This document shows positions 35,078 through 44,236 of a stretch of 64,000 bases of DNA, one piece after another. The first letter of the stretch is position 1. Every line of letters begins with the position of its first letter. A program made the translations under genes and the position numbers. Under the pieces are notes generated by a model that saw only the letters and a list, made by a program, of their open reading frames with translations, was not told the DNA's origin and ran no database searches. Origin of the DNA: an uncultured Bdellovibrionales bacterium (lineage in GTDB: Bacteria > Bdellovibrionota > Bdellovibrionia > Bdellovibrionales > UBA1609); NCBI GenBank assembly GCA_903833275.1, contig CAILEP010000034.1, forward strand, positions 22,786 through 86,785. The letters are read 5' to 3'.

Positions 35078-35839
35078 TTACAATTTCAACCGCTGAACAA
35101 GCAGACGTGCGAGCTCTTTGGGGCTATCAAAGATAACCCTGTGGCTCGCACCTTTGACTATATTGATGTCTTCGATAAACCCATCGACTTTTAAATTATG
35201 AAACAAATTTACATATTTGCCGTCTTTTTCGCCAGCAAACCAGTGAAGTTTGGGCTTTAACGGAATGATCTTGTCAGCTACGAACTCTTGTTCGGCTAAC
35301 GACCAATTGACGAGCGCGGTGGCTAAGCTCCCGCGATTAAACTCAATCTCGGCGCGCGTTGGCTCTTCGCTTCCCAAGAAAACAGGTTGGCCATTCCAGA
35401 GCCGAATGACCTCAGACCAAGGCAAATTTAAAAATTTTTCGGCCCAATCTTTGTCAGAGAGGCGTCGTCGCTTTCGGTCTTCATCTGAGATCGCACCGGG
35501 GTGAGCTGACACGAGCGCAACCTCATCCCAAAGCCCGGGCTTGTCGAACGCCGCTTGAAGCGCTAACCGACCCCCCAACGAGTAGCCCAATAAAATATTT
35601 CGCTCTAGATGTTTATTTTTCTGTGCGCGATTGAATTTCTTGGCCCACTCCCCGATGTTCTTATCTTTGAGTGTTGGCTGCAAACTAGCTTGAGGGCTTG
35701 AGGGCGCCGAAAACAAATCGATAGTTTGAAAATCAACATCGGGCGCGAGCTCTAAGATAACCGTCTTAAGAGCATCCCAATCTTTGGGGCGCCCCAGAAA
35801 ACCGTGAATGGCAACAATTCGAGTCGTTGGTTTGGTCAT
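35078..35839 (-). CDS. menH: SHCHC synthase, MenH-type alpha/beta-hydrolase fold
   Basis: From ATG 35839 (MTKPTTR) the protein has 253 residues: IHGFLGRPKDWDALK, nucleophile elbow LLGYSLGGRLAL and a C-terminal GASHRVIFDSPK with the catalytic His. It removes pyruvate from SEPHCHC to give SHCHC. Its ATG overlaps the menD stop (ATGA), which fixes both the start and the menD-menH coupling; extensions further upstream are just menD in another frame. Confidence 0.9.
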   Translation of the reverse strand: MTKPTTRIVAIHGFLGRPKDWDALKTVILELAPDVDFQTIDLFSAPSSPQASLQPTLKDKNIGEWAKKFNRAQKNKHLERNILLGYSLGGRLALQAAFDKPGLWDEVALVSAHPGAISDEDRKRRRLSDKDWAEKFLNLPWSEVIRLWNGQPVFLGSEEPTRAEIEFNRGSLATALVNWSLAEQEFVADKIIPLKPKLHWFAGEKDGKYVNLFHNLKVDGFIEDINIVKGASHRVIFDSPKELARLLVQRLKL

Positions 35840-37410
35840 CGGCAAATCTCGGCGTAACGGCGCCAAAATTCTTTGGTTTGTTGCGGTTCGGGGCGAATTT
35901 CGATAACCGCGTGCTGCGCATCGACGCACAGGCAATCAGCAGCTGGCCTTTTATCGCCCTCGATACAGAGATACTCGAAGCCAAACATTTCTGCCCACTT
36001 CTGAAAGCGCCAATTGTGTGCATTCAAAAAGGCTTTGTCGTTAAACATTCTCTCAAAAATATGCCCACCACTGTTATTGATGACCACAATACGAATTTTT
36101 TGTTTCGGGTCAGCCAACGACAATGCATTGAGATCATAAAGGGCGCTCAAGTCACCGAGCAAAAGCCAATTTGTCTGCTCAACATCACTTAAACCCAAGA
36201 ATGTGGCTAACAACCCGTCAATGCCATTGGCGCCACGGTTGGCGTAAACCCGCTCATGAGTATGCCCCGGGTTCGCGGCGAGATCCCACTCGCGAATCGG
36301 CAAACTATTACCAACGAAAACCAAATCTTTAATCGCAATCTCATTACTCAATGTACGAAAAAGACTCGGCTCAGCCACCGGCAGTTCTTCAAAAAGACCT
36401 TCGAGCTGCGCTCGCCGACGGTGATCAGCGGCCAGAACTGCGTTCGCTGCTCGCGGCTGGCCCTTTAATTCTGCAACCGAGCTGTTTTCAAAAAAATCAG
36501 AATAGCTAATCGCCACTTGTTGATCTCGAGCCAATCCGGTGAATTCGATATCGCTCACCGAAAGAACTGGCAAGGCGGCTAATGACAAATCAAGATCACG
36601 CCATAACCGAAGTGTCGGCACACTGCCGATGCGCAAAAGGCCGTCGAAATTTTCACGTACCATTTCGGCCGACAACGCGCCCTCACCGGCCCTTAAGGTA
36701 AAATCCGCGAGTTCGGGGCATTCGCGCAAACCGGATTGTGCCTCAGCGTAAATCGGTGCCGCGAGAGTGGTCAAAAACTCAAGCACGCGCCCACGAACGG
36801 CCTCATGTACCGCACCCAAAACTACCAATGGTCTCTTAACCTTATTGAAAAAAACCTCAACCTCGGCAGAAGACCTCCGCCGCGTCAATTGTCTTGAAAA
36901 TAGTTTCTCACTCAAACTCAATTTTGAAACCGGAGCATCGATCAGCGGCTCGTCAAAGCAAACGTTAATATGGGTTGGGCCCGCAATTACAATGGGCTCA
37001 ACATCTATTTGCTTTGCGACATCAAAAACATTCTCAACATAAACCGAAAACAGACCAACCTGCTCAATGGTTTGGGGTGCGCCACTGCCCCGATAATGCC
37101 GGGGGCGATCAGCGGTCACTAGTACAAGCGGCACGTTCGAATAATGCGCCTCAATCGTGGCCGGCAAGAGTTCAGCTACCGCCGTGCCCGAAGTCGTTAA
37201 AACTGCGACTGGGCGATTGCGACGGCGAGCCCGGCCAAGAGCGTAAAACCCCGCCGCGCGCTCATCATAAAAATGTTGAACATTGACGCCGTCAGCTTGA
37301 CTCAAGACTTTCACCAACGGAGCGTTGCGGGCCCCCGCACAAACAAGAAAATCGACGACACCAAGGTCATTGAGTTTTTTTATAATTTCGGTTGCCAGTT
37401 CAATATTCAA
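35836..37410 (-). CDS. menD: SEPHCHC synthase
   Basis: This thiamine-diphosphate enzyme of 524 residues makes SEPHCHC from isochorismate and 2-oxoglutarate. Seen: DERAAGFYALG, TTSGTAVAELLPA, NSLPIREWDL, RGANGIDG and the ThDP/metal region LLGDLSALYDLNAL with INNSGGHIF. It uses thiamine diphosphate, which fits the thiBPQ transporter in this window. The start is TTG 37410 without an obvious Shine-Dalgarno site. It is followed by menH with a 4-base overlap. Confidence 0.95.
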   Translation of the reverse strand: MNIELATEIIKKLNDLGVVDFLVCAGARNAPLVKVLSQADGVNVQHFYDERAAGFYALGRARRRNRPVAVLTTSGTAVAELLPATIEAHYSNVPLVLVTADRPRHYRGSGAPQTIEQVGLFSVYVENVFDVAKQIDVEPIVIAGPTHINVCFDEPLIDAPVSKLSLSEKLFSRQLTRRRSSAEVEVFFNKVKRPLVVLGAVHEAVRGRVLEFLTTLAAPIYAEAQSGLRECPELADFTLRAGEGALSAEMVRENFDGLLRIGSVPTLRLWRDLDLSLAALPVLSVSDIEFTGLARDQQVAISYSDFFENSSVAELKGQPRAANAVLAADHRRRAQLEGLFEELPVAEPSLFRTLSNEIAIKDLVFVGNSLPIREWDLAANPGHTHERVYANRGANGIDGLLATFLGLSDVEQTNWLLLGDLSALYDLNALSLADPKQKIRIVVINNSGGHIFERMFNDKAFLNAHNWRFQKWAEMFGFEYLCIEGDKRPAADCLCVDAQHAVIEIRPEPQQTKEFWRRYAEICR

Positions 37411-37440
37411 TTTTTCTAGCCACTTCTTTATTTAATAAAT

Positions 37441-38532
37441 TTATAATTCCAATAGCGCATGCACGGCCTGGCGCTTAACTTCGAGCTCTTGCCACTCATT
37501 AGGCAATTCACTTTGAGCCACCACTCCGCAGCCTGTGCCCACCGTCAATTGATCTTCGTGCCACTGAATGTTTCGAATCGCTACGAGCACTATCGATTTG
37601 CCGTTCGGGCTCAAGACACCAAACGGAGCCCCAAAATGCCCACGCTGTTCGGCTCCATCACAAGTTTTTAAAAATCTCCAGTCAGCTTTGTTAGGGGCGA
37701 CACCGAGTGCCGCAGTCGGGTGCAAAAGCGCGCACATTTCGGTAAATATTTTTTCAGGCGACAGCTTTAACTTAAGTTCAACCGACATATCGGTTCGCAA
37801 GTGAGAAATCATGCCGAGGTCCCAAACGTAGGTCGGCGAAACTTGTAATTCGCCCAACTTAGTCAACTTCTCTTTCAACCCTTGAATGACAAGGTCATGC
37901 TCAAACATTTCTTTCGGATCATTTGCGAGAGTGTCTTTCTTCTCTCTCTCAGATGTTCGTGTGCCCGCCAGCGCCATTGTTTCGAGCTCATTATTGCGCG
38001 CGTTGTAGGTGAAAAGAATTTCAGGGGTTGCGCCCATTACCCCTTCTTCAGGAGTCCAAAAACCGTAAGGGTTTGGCTTGATCGCATTCTTCAAAAGACT
38101 TTTCAAAATTGATGCCCGCATCGCAAGCGTCATCGTCCCGGTAGAGCGCTCAAACACAACCGGGACGGCTTTGCGAAGCTCACCTTTCTTAATTTCTTTT
38201 TGAATCAATTCAAATTTACTTTTGAAATCTTGAAATTTCGGCTGCTTCCACTTCAATTCTAGCTTCGGTGGTTGAGCCTCGGCCTCAAGCTCTACGAGCA
38301 ATGCTTGCCGATCGGTAACTACCGTATGAGCGAAAAATAACCAGGGTTTTTGCTCTTCAAGATAAAAATCGGGAACAAAAAACTGCATCCCGTCACCACT
38401 TGGTTTTGTAGATTTCTTAAAATCGCCCCATGCAACCAAACACTTCGTCGGCCCCAAACCTATGATCAGACCGCTTTTTAAGAAACTTTGAATCTCACTC
38501 TTAGTAAGATTGCGCGTTGCATTATCTGGCAC
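37441..38532 (-). CDS. menF: Isochorismate synthase
   Basis: This chorismate-utilising enzyme of 363 residues has GATPEILF, ALAGTRTSERE, EHDLVIQGLKEKL, LHPTAALGV, RGHFGAPFGV and GTGCGVVAQS, which bind chorismate and Mg2+. The Lys general base is in RKAVPVVFERS. It converts chorismate to isochorismate, committing it to menaquinone rather than aromatic amino acids. The start is GTG 38532 with an AGGGGG site upstream. First gene of menF-D-H-B-A-C-E and divergent from DAHP synthase. Confidence 0.92.
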   Translation of the reverse strand: MPDNATRNLTKSEIQSFLKSGLIIGLGPTKCLVAWGDFKKSTKPSGDGMQFFVPDFYLEEQKPWLFFAHTVVTDRQALLVELEAEAQPPKLELKWKQPKFQDFKSKFELIQKEIKKGELRKAVPVVFERSTGTMTLAMRASILKSLLKNAIKPNPYGFWTPEEGVMGATPEILFTYNARNNELETMALAGTRTSEREKKDTLANDPKEMFEHDLVIQGLKEKLTKLGELQVSPTYVWDLGMISHLRTDMSVELKLKLSPEKIFTEMCALLHPTAALGVAPNKADWRFLKTCDGAEQRGHFGAPFGVLSPNGKSIVLVAIRNIQWHEDQLTVGTGCGVVAQSELPNEWQELEVKRQAVHALLEL

Positions 38533-38634
38533 AGAGACCCCCTGAATAAACCGTATTTAATACCCAAAATTTTTGCCGATGTAACGAACTTTGCGATATC
38601 TTTCTACCAGAAACTTTCGTAAAAAAAGCAGCTT

Positions 38635-39510
38635 ATGACAATCGAACAGCAAAATGAAAAATCGAGCCCTTCAAAAATCTATACGGCCAATGCCTATACA
38701 AAGCCTGTTGAATTTGGCGGCTTAACAATTGGCGGCCCTGATTTTGCCGTTATCGCCGGCCCCTGCTCTATTGAATCTCTCGAACAATTTACCGAGACCG
38801 CGCAGTTCGTCGCCGACAACGGCGCCGTTATGCTTCGCGGCGGAATGTTCAAGCTGCGCACCAACCCCTCGAGCTTTCAGGGGATGGGCCGCGACGCTTT
38901 TGATATTGTGCGTGAAGTGAAAGCTCGTACAGGTTTGCCTTTTGTTTCAGAAGTAACAGACCCACGGCAGATCAACGACTTCGCAAGCCTAGTTGACGTT
39001 TTTCAAGTTGGCTCACGAAACATGCACAATTACGCTTTACTTAAAGAGCTTGGCTCCGTCGACAAGCCCGTACTGTTAAAGCGCGGCTTCTCAGGGATGA
39101 TCAGCGAATGGCTTTACTCCGCCGAGTATGTGGTTAAACACGGCAACCCACGAGTCATTCTCTGCGAACGCGGTATTCGTACTTTTGAAACGGCGACCCG
39201 AAATACTTTTGATTTAAACGCCGTAGCGTTTGTAAAGCGTCATTCACACTTTCCAGTTTTAGCGGACCCTTCGCATGCCACCGGAGCCACAGATCTCGTT
39301 ATACCGATGGCCCTTGCTTCAGCGGCGGCTGGTGCTGACGGCATAATTGTTGAAGTTCACCCAAGACCGTCAGAAGCCTTGTCAGATGGCTTTCAAGCGC
39401 TGACACTACCGATGTTTAAAGACCTCATGGCTCGTCTCGAAAAAATTCTCAACGCCCTCGACAAAAAAATGTTGAAGACATGCAGCCCGGCCAAGACGCT
39501 CGATTTATAA
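38635..39510 (+). CDS. aroF: DAHP synthase (type I-beta, KDO8P-synthase-like)
   Basis: This is the first enzyme of the shikimate pathway, joining PEP and erythrose-4-phosphate. Motifs: [62 protein letters not shown] and EVHPRP. The short form of 291 residues without a clear regulatory ACT or chorismate-mutase domain is the I-beta type, which is often unregulated or regulated by partners. It overlaps menG by 31 bases. Confidence 0.92.
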   Translation: MTIEQQNEKSSPSKIYTANAYTKPVEFGGLTIGGPDFAVIAGPCSIESLEQFTETAQFVADNGAVMLRGGMFKLRTNPSSFQGMGRDAFDIVREVKARTGLPFVSEVTDPRQINDFASLVDVFQVGSRNMHNYALLKELGSVDKPVLLKRGFSGMISEWLYSAEYVVKHGNPRVILCERGIRTFETATRNTFDLNAVAFVKRHSHFPVLADPSHATGATDLVIPMALASAAAGADGIIVEVHPRPSEALSDGFQALTLPMFKDLMARLEKILNALDKKMLKTCSPAKTLDL

Positions 39511-40181
39511 AAGATCTCTTCGGCTCAATTGCCGGCACGTACGACCGTGCCAATGACGCCATCACATTTGGCTTTGCCCATCGTTGGCGCGACGCTCTCG
39601 TTCGCTGGAGTCTCGCCGGCCCGAACTCTATAGTTCTCGATTGCGCCACTGGCACCGGTGATCTCGCTTTTGATTTCGAAGCGTCGGGCGTGAACCAAGT
39701 CTATGGTATCGACTTTACCCCTCAAATGATTGAACTCGCCAAACGAAAAAATCTCGCCCGCACTGGCAACATAAAGTTTTCGGTTGGCGATGCCCTTCAT
39801 CTTGATTTTGATTCTCGCCGGTTTGATGTCACCTCAATTGCCTATGGTATTCGCAATGTTTCAGACGTCAGCGCCGCACTGACCGAAATGGCTCGCGTTA
39901 CAAAATCTGGTGGCGCCGTAATGATTCTTGAAACAGGCGAAATCGAAAACCCCGTCATGCGCTGGGGCATTCGGTTTTATTTTGAAACTGTAGTGCCTCG
40001 CCTCGGCGGATATATTTCGGGCCATCGTGACGCCTACGAATATTTGCAGCGCACGTCTGGCCAATTTACCTCAGGTCAAAAATTCTGCGATTTCATTTCA
40101 AACACCGGAGTTTTTTCAAGCGTCACCCACCGCCCCCTCATGGGCGGCGCAAGTTTCCTCTACAAAGCGGTCGTAAAATAA
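39480..40181 (+). CDS. menG: Demethylmenaquinone methyltransferase
   Basis: A UbiE/MenG-type methyltransferase of 233 residues: FGSIAGTYDRANDAITFGFAHRWR (family N-terminus), LDCATGTGDLAF (SAM site), YGIDFTPQMIELAKRK and YGIRNVSDVSAALTEMARV. It makes menaquinone from demethylmenaquinone. No ubiquinone genes are visible, so the MenG role is preferred over UbiE. It overlaps the aroF gene, so the first shikimate step and the last menaquinone step are cotranscribed. Confidence 0.94.
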   Translation: MQPGQDARFIKDLFGSIAGTYDRANDAITFGFAHRWRDALVRWSLAGPNSIVLDCATGTGDLAFDFEASGVNQVYGIDFTPQMIELAKRKNLARTGNIKFSVGDALHLDFDSRRFDVTSIAYGIRNVSDVSAALTEMARVTKSGGAVMILETGEIENPVMRWGIRFYFETVVPRLGGYISGHRDAYEYLQRTSGQFTSGQKFCDFISNTGVFSSVTHRPLMGGASFLYKAVVK

Positions 40182-40222
40182 TACCCGGCCTGTTTTCTGG
40201 TGGACGCCGCGTTAATTAATAT

Positions 40223-41218
40223 TTAAATACGATTTAATCGCGCCCACAAAACGTGATCGGCAAGAACGAGTTGCACCATCGCCTCTGCTACTGGCAAAGC
40301 GCGAATCAAAATGCACGGGTCATGGCGCCCTTTTTTTGCCACATCCATAATTGACGAAGTTGGCTTAACCGCAAATTTGACCGAGATTGTTTCGCCGGTT
40401 GAAATGCCACCACGTATGCCGCCATAAAGACACTCGCCACCCTCGGCGTGAGCCTCGGTACCCTTGAGCGCGGCCATTCGAAAACCGTCACCCAGCTCGA
40501 CGCCCGTCACTGCACCAATCGACATCAACGCTTCAGCAAGATCCGATTTCAACTTATGAAAAACGGGCTGACCCAACCCGCGTGGGGGGTTTTCGACGCG
40601 AATCTCAGCAAACCCGCCGACGCTTTCGCCTTCGACCTTTAGCCCACTTAGCATTTTTTCAACCTCAGCCCAACGCTCGCTACCGGGCTGTTCATTGTCG
40701 GCCAAAATCACCGGCCCGATCTGTCGATAGAGGCCGCGCACGACGAGCGCACCGTTTGCGGAGTCACTTTTTGTTGCTTCGCTTGCGCGTAAAAACATTT
40801 GGGCGACGGCACCGCCCATCACTCGAGCGATGGTTTCACGGCCCGAAGATCGCCCCCCGCCCCTCGGGTCAACGTGGCCAAATTTATCACGCCAAACATC
40901 ATCAGCATGCCCACGGCGATCGGGCAAATTTTTATAGTCACCAGAACGAGCATCTTCATTTTCAACAATTATACAAATCGGAGTGCCGAGAGTTTTACCC
41001 TCAAATACTCCACTGAGAATTTTTGGCCGATCACCTTCGGCTCGCCCAGAAACCGCAATGCCAGCACCTGGCCTTCGGCGTGCAAGCCACTGCTCGAGAA
41101 GGGTCTGATCAAATGGCACACCCGACGGGCAACCGTCAATAACCACGCCAAGGGCCGCGCCATGACTTTCGCCAAAACTGGTAATTTTAAATAGGTGACC
41201 AAAACTGTTTGCACTCAT
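40223..41218 (-). CDS. aroC: Chorismate synthase
   Basis: FMN-dependent enzyme of 331 residues. Motifs: GHLFKITSFGESHGAALG, RRRPGAGIAVSGR, DPRGGGRSSGRET and RGGISTGE. It makes chorismate from EPSP. It starts 7 bases after the aroKDE stop and ends the operon ung-dppA-aroB-aroA-aroKDE-aroC. It is convergent with menG. Confidence 0.95.
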   Translation of the reverse strand: MSANSFGHLFKITSFGESHGAALGVVIDGCPSGVPFDQTLLEQWLARRRPGAGIAVSGRAEGDRPKILSGVFEGKTLGTPICIIVENEDARSGDYKNLPDRRGHADDVWRDKFGHVDPRGGGRSSGRETIARVMGGAVAQMFLRASEATKSDSANGALVVRGLYRQIGPVILADNEQPGSERWAEVEKMLSGLKVEGESVGGFAEIRVENPPRGLGQPVFHKLKSDLAEALMSIGAVTGVELGDGFRMAALKGTEAHAEGGECLYGGIRGGISTGETISVKFAVKPTSSIMDVAKKGRHDPCILIRALPVAEAMVQLVLADHVLWARLNRI

Positions 41219-41225
41219 TTTAAAT

Positions 41226-43046
41226 CTAATCCTTTATCTCGCGCGCCCAAAAATCGCGTTGCGCACTCGCCTGCGCTTTAAAAAATGCTCGACCCGAAAT
41301 GTATTTCGCGCCGGTCTGAAGAGCGTACTCAAGCCCCGGCGAGTCTTCGCTGTAATTTAAATCCAAAATATAATTAGGTCGCCAATTAGCCGGCGGCTTC
41401 TCACTGCCCTCCACCCGCGACCGACCCAACGCCCACACCAAAAGTTCGGGGTTAAATTCGGGTTCAGCGCGCTCGACCCATATTTCTTTGCCCATTCGCG
41501 CTGAGAAAAAATGCGCCTTCGGCAGCAATGACTTTAATACCAACCGCGTACCGCCGCCGCCCCAGACCGCCACTGTTGGCGGCAATTCGAGTGACTTTAA
41601 CATTGCCTCGAGACCCAAGACATCGGTATTTGTACCAAGCCACCCGTTTGAAGTGTGCAACATTGTATTGATCGCACCGAGCTCATCTGATTTTTTATCG
41701 AGATGAACACAGATTCTTGCGGCGAGCATTTTTAGCGGAGATGTCACGGCCGCCGCGCGCATGCCAAGCCGCTCAAGAATGCTAAATGAAAGCGAGTGAC
41801 AATCGACCTCGGGCATATCGATCGCGACAACGCCTATATTTTTTTCGCCAAAAAACCGGCTCTGCTCGGCCGGAGTATGACTATGCCCAATCGGCGACCC
41901 CAATACGGCCGCGAATCCGACCGCTTTTTCTGGGTAACGAAGAAAATCAAAAATCACCGGTTGATCAGCTGACGAACCCTCAACCCCGTCGCGTACAAAA
42001 TTTAAGTGCATATTCTTATGCTGAATGAGGCGGTACCAACTCCAACGGCCATTGGGCGAATTCGGTAGAAAAGAATGGCGAGCAGAATCTTCTTTAAAAA
42101 ATCGATGACCGCTCCACAACTCGATGTAGTCATGAACCGGCACTGCCAACTTATAATGATCCGCTTTCACGCCCTTAAGACGTTCGACGACTTCGTCGAT
42201 TGATTCACCATCAAAACGCTCATGAACAGAAATAATTTTATTGTGATCAAAAGGCGACGGCCCGAGCTCAAGCGCCCAGTCTGTGGCAAAGGGCGCACTC
42301 AGTCTCTTCAAACGCTCTGACGTCTTACGACGGCGAAAACTGATCAAGACTTTTTCACTTGGCAATTCTTTTGTGAGCATTTCGATTTGATCATCGCTCA
42401 AAAGATCATCTCGCAATTCGAAATAACGAAGGCCCATCTGCAACTTATTCTGAATAAAATCTTCAAGCCGAAGTGGGTTCCCTAAGTGCTCGGGCAAAAC
42501 TGTCATCGATGCATTCAATGCCGCCGGTTTTAACCCAAGCAAGGTCGGCTCAAAATCATTCAGATGATCCCAGCCTTCTGGAATGGTGATCTGTCGATGA
42601 TGTATTCTTTGAAAAAGTGCCTCTCGCGTGGCGAATCGCGCCAGAAATTCTTCAAGGGGCGCCATCTCAGAATCAAGTCTTGGCCGATCGATAAAGATTC
42701 GCCCGGCGCGATCACTTGGTCGTCGCACCCACAAAATTTGCGAACCAAAGGGCAGCGGGCCCTTCAGCCCCTCGACAAAACCGCCTCCGACCGCAACAAA
42801 CGCCGAGCCCTTGACGGCTTGCGCATCAGCATAAACCTGGCGAAAACATTGCTGCTCAAGTTCACGAAACCCGGCCTCTCCGGACTCAGAAAATATCTGC
42901 TCAATGGTTTTCTGAGAACGTCTTTCAATTTCTCTATCGAGATCAAATGCATGCACCTCTTGGCCAAGGGCGCCATGATAGGCCACAACACGTTCTAAAA
43001 ATTTTGATTTACCCGCACCCCGATGCCCGACAACGATAGTTATCAT
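41226..43046 (-). CDS. Trifunctional shikimate kinase - 3-dehydroquinate dehydratase - shikimate dehydrogenase
   Basis: A single 606-residue frame carries three enzymes. Residues 1-165 are shikimate kinase: Walker A GHRGAGKS (7-14), FDLDRE (Asp37), GGGF (87-90) and lid Arg121. Residues about 175-385 are type I dehydroquinase: ELR (210-212), FRRR (237-240), catalytic His275 in SVHERF, Schiff-base Lys299 in HYKLAV and SADQ (359-362). Residues 380-606 are shikimate dehydrogenase: GSPIGHSHTP (383-392), AVTSPLK with Lys439, GAINTM and NTDVLG. All key residues of each part are present. The start overlaps the aroA stop by one base (TAATG). Gene order aroB-aroA-(K-D-E) is the fungal AROM order. Confidence 0.92.
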   Translation of the reverse strand: MITIVVGHRGAGKSKFLERVVAYHGALGQEVHAFDLDREIERRSQKTIEQIFSESGEAGFRELEQQCFRQVYADAQAVKGSAFVAVGGGFVEGLKGPLPFGSQILWVRRPSDRAGRIFIDRPRLDSEMAPLEEFLARFATREALFQRIHHRQITIPEGWDHLNDFEPTLLGLKPAALNASMTVLPEHLGNPLRLEDFIQNKLQMGLRYFELRDDLLSDDQIEMLTKELPSEKVLISFRRRKTSERLKRLSAPFATDWALELGPSPFDHNKIISVHERFDGESIDEVVERLKGVKADHYKLAVPVHDYIELWSGHRFFKEDSARHSFLPNSPNGRWSWYRLIQHKNMHLNFVRDGVEGSSADQPVIFDFLRYPEKAVGFAAVLGSPIGHSHTPAEQSRFFGEKNIGVVAIDMPEVDCHSLSFSILERLGMRAAAVTSPLKMLAARICVHLDKKSDELGAINTMLHTSNGWLGTNTDVLGLEAMLKSLELPPTVAVWGGGGTRLVLKSLLPKAHFFSARMGKEIWVERAEPEFNPELLVWALGRSRVEGSEKPPANWRPNYILDLNYSEDSPGLEYALQTGAKYISGRAFFKAQASAQRDFWAREIKD

Positions 43047-44236
43047 TAGACCGCCCCCACTAGTTGTAAAAACTCCGGAAAGCTTTTTGACACAACTTTC
43101 ATTTCGTCCCCCTGTATTGAAAACCCCGATCGCTCGGCTACGGCAACGGCCATTGCCATGCGATGGTCTCCGTCTACTTTAAAAATAATTTTTGGCCCAC
43201 CAACCACTCGTTCTTTGACGGGCCAAATTTTAACAACACTTTCGTTTTGCTCAATTCGAGCCCCCATAAGCTGCAAAAGCTCGGCCGTTCGCTCGAGCCG
43301 AGACGACTCTTTGTATTTCAAGTGCCCCACTCCAGTGACCTCACTTGGTGACTTAGCGAGGGCACATAGCACGGCCAGAACCGGAAACAAATCTGGCGAA
43401 TTATCGAGATCAACATTTATGCCAGTCAGCGCCGGTGATTTTCGAAATACCATATCAGCGCCGCGCCCCTCAACCTGGGCGCCCATCTTCTCAAGCAATC
43501 GCACGAATATTGAATCAGGCTGTAAACTCGGTCGCGGAAAGTTTTTAATCACAGCCTCACCGTCGACCACAGCCAAGGCCGCGACGGTAAATGCAGAGCT
43601 CAAATCGGGCTCAGCCAAATATTCGCTGGCTGACACTTTTTGATTGGCCGAGATAAAGAATTCAGGCCCTCTCCCTTCAACTCTTAGCCCCAATTTTTTA
43701 ACGAGATCAATGGTCATTCGCAAATAGCCCTCCGATACCACTTTTTTCGAAACCGAAAAATGCAGATCAAAGGGCAATTGCCAGGCGCTCAAGATCACCG
43801 CTGAGGCGAACTGGCTCGAGCGATCGGCATTGATCTGAAGACCATCGACGATGAGATGCCAGCCATCGCTTCGTATAACCATCTCGGTTTCACGAACCTC
43901 AACATAGGCCCCAAGCTGACCCAACACCGCCACCAGTTCGCTTTGCGGTCTTGAAAACAATCGCGCTGAACCCGTAAGGCGGTGCACGCCTTTTTCTCGC
44001 GCCGCACGCAGCGCTAAAAACCGCAACACAGTGCCCGCATGGCCGCACTCAAGGGCTGCAGTTTTGCCCGTAGTTACGTTTATTTGTAACTGCCGAAGGC
44101 CGGCACGCATCAACTGAACATCATCGGCGTGTGAATCACCAATTACTTTTAGATCGTTTGAAAAACTAGCAACCACGAGCGCGCGATTGATTAGCGATTT
44201 TGAGGCGGGCAATTCTCCGTTAAAATAAAAGCTCAT
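43046..44236 (-). CDS. aroA: EPSP synthase
   Basis: 3-Phosphoshikimate 1-carboxyvinyltransferase, 396 residues. Motifs: LPASKSLINRAL near the N-terminus, GHAGTVLRFL (usual NAGT), RPQSELVAVL, SSQFASAVILS, DLSSAFTVAALAV, LKYKESSRLERTAELL and DHRMAMAVAVA. The start is ATG 44236 because it overlaps the aroB TGA (ATGA); a GTG at 44245 is in frame. The His in place of Asn in the PEP-site motif occurs in a distinct bacterial branch. Confidence 0.94.
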   Translation of the reverse strand: MSFYFNGELPASKSLINRALVVASFSNDLKVIGDSHADDVQLMRAGLRQLQINVTTGKTAALECGHAGTVLRFLALRAAREKGVHRLTGSARLFSRPQSELVAVLGQLGAYVEVRETEMVIRSDGWHLIVDGLQINADRSSQFASAVILSAWQLPFDLHFSVSKKVVSEGYLRMTIDLVKKLGLRVEGRGPEFFISANQKVSASEYLAEPDLSSAFTVAALAVVDGEAVIKNFPRPSLQPDSIFVRLLEKMGAQVEGRGADMVFRKSPALTGINVDLDNSPDLFPVLAVLCALAKSPSEVTGVGHLKYKESSRLERTAELLQLMGARIEQNESVVKIWPVKERVVGGPKIIFKVDGDHRMAMAVAVAERSGFSIQGDEMKVVSKSFPEFLQLVGAV

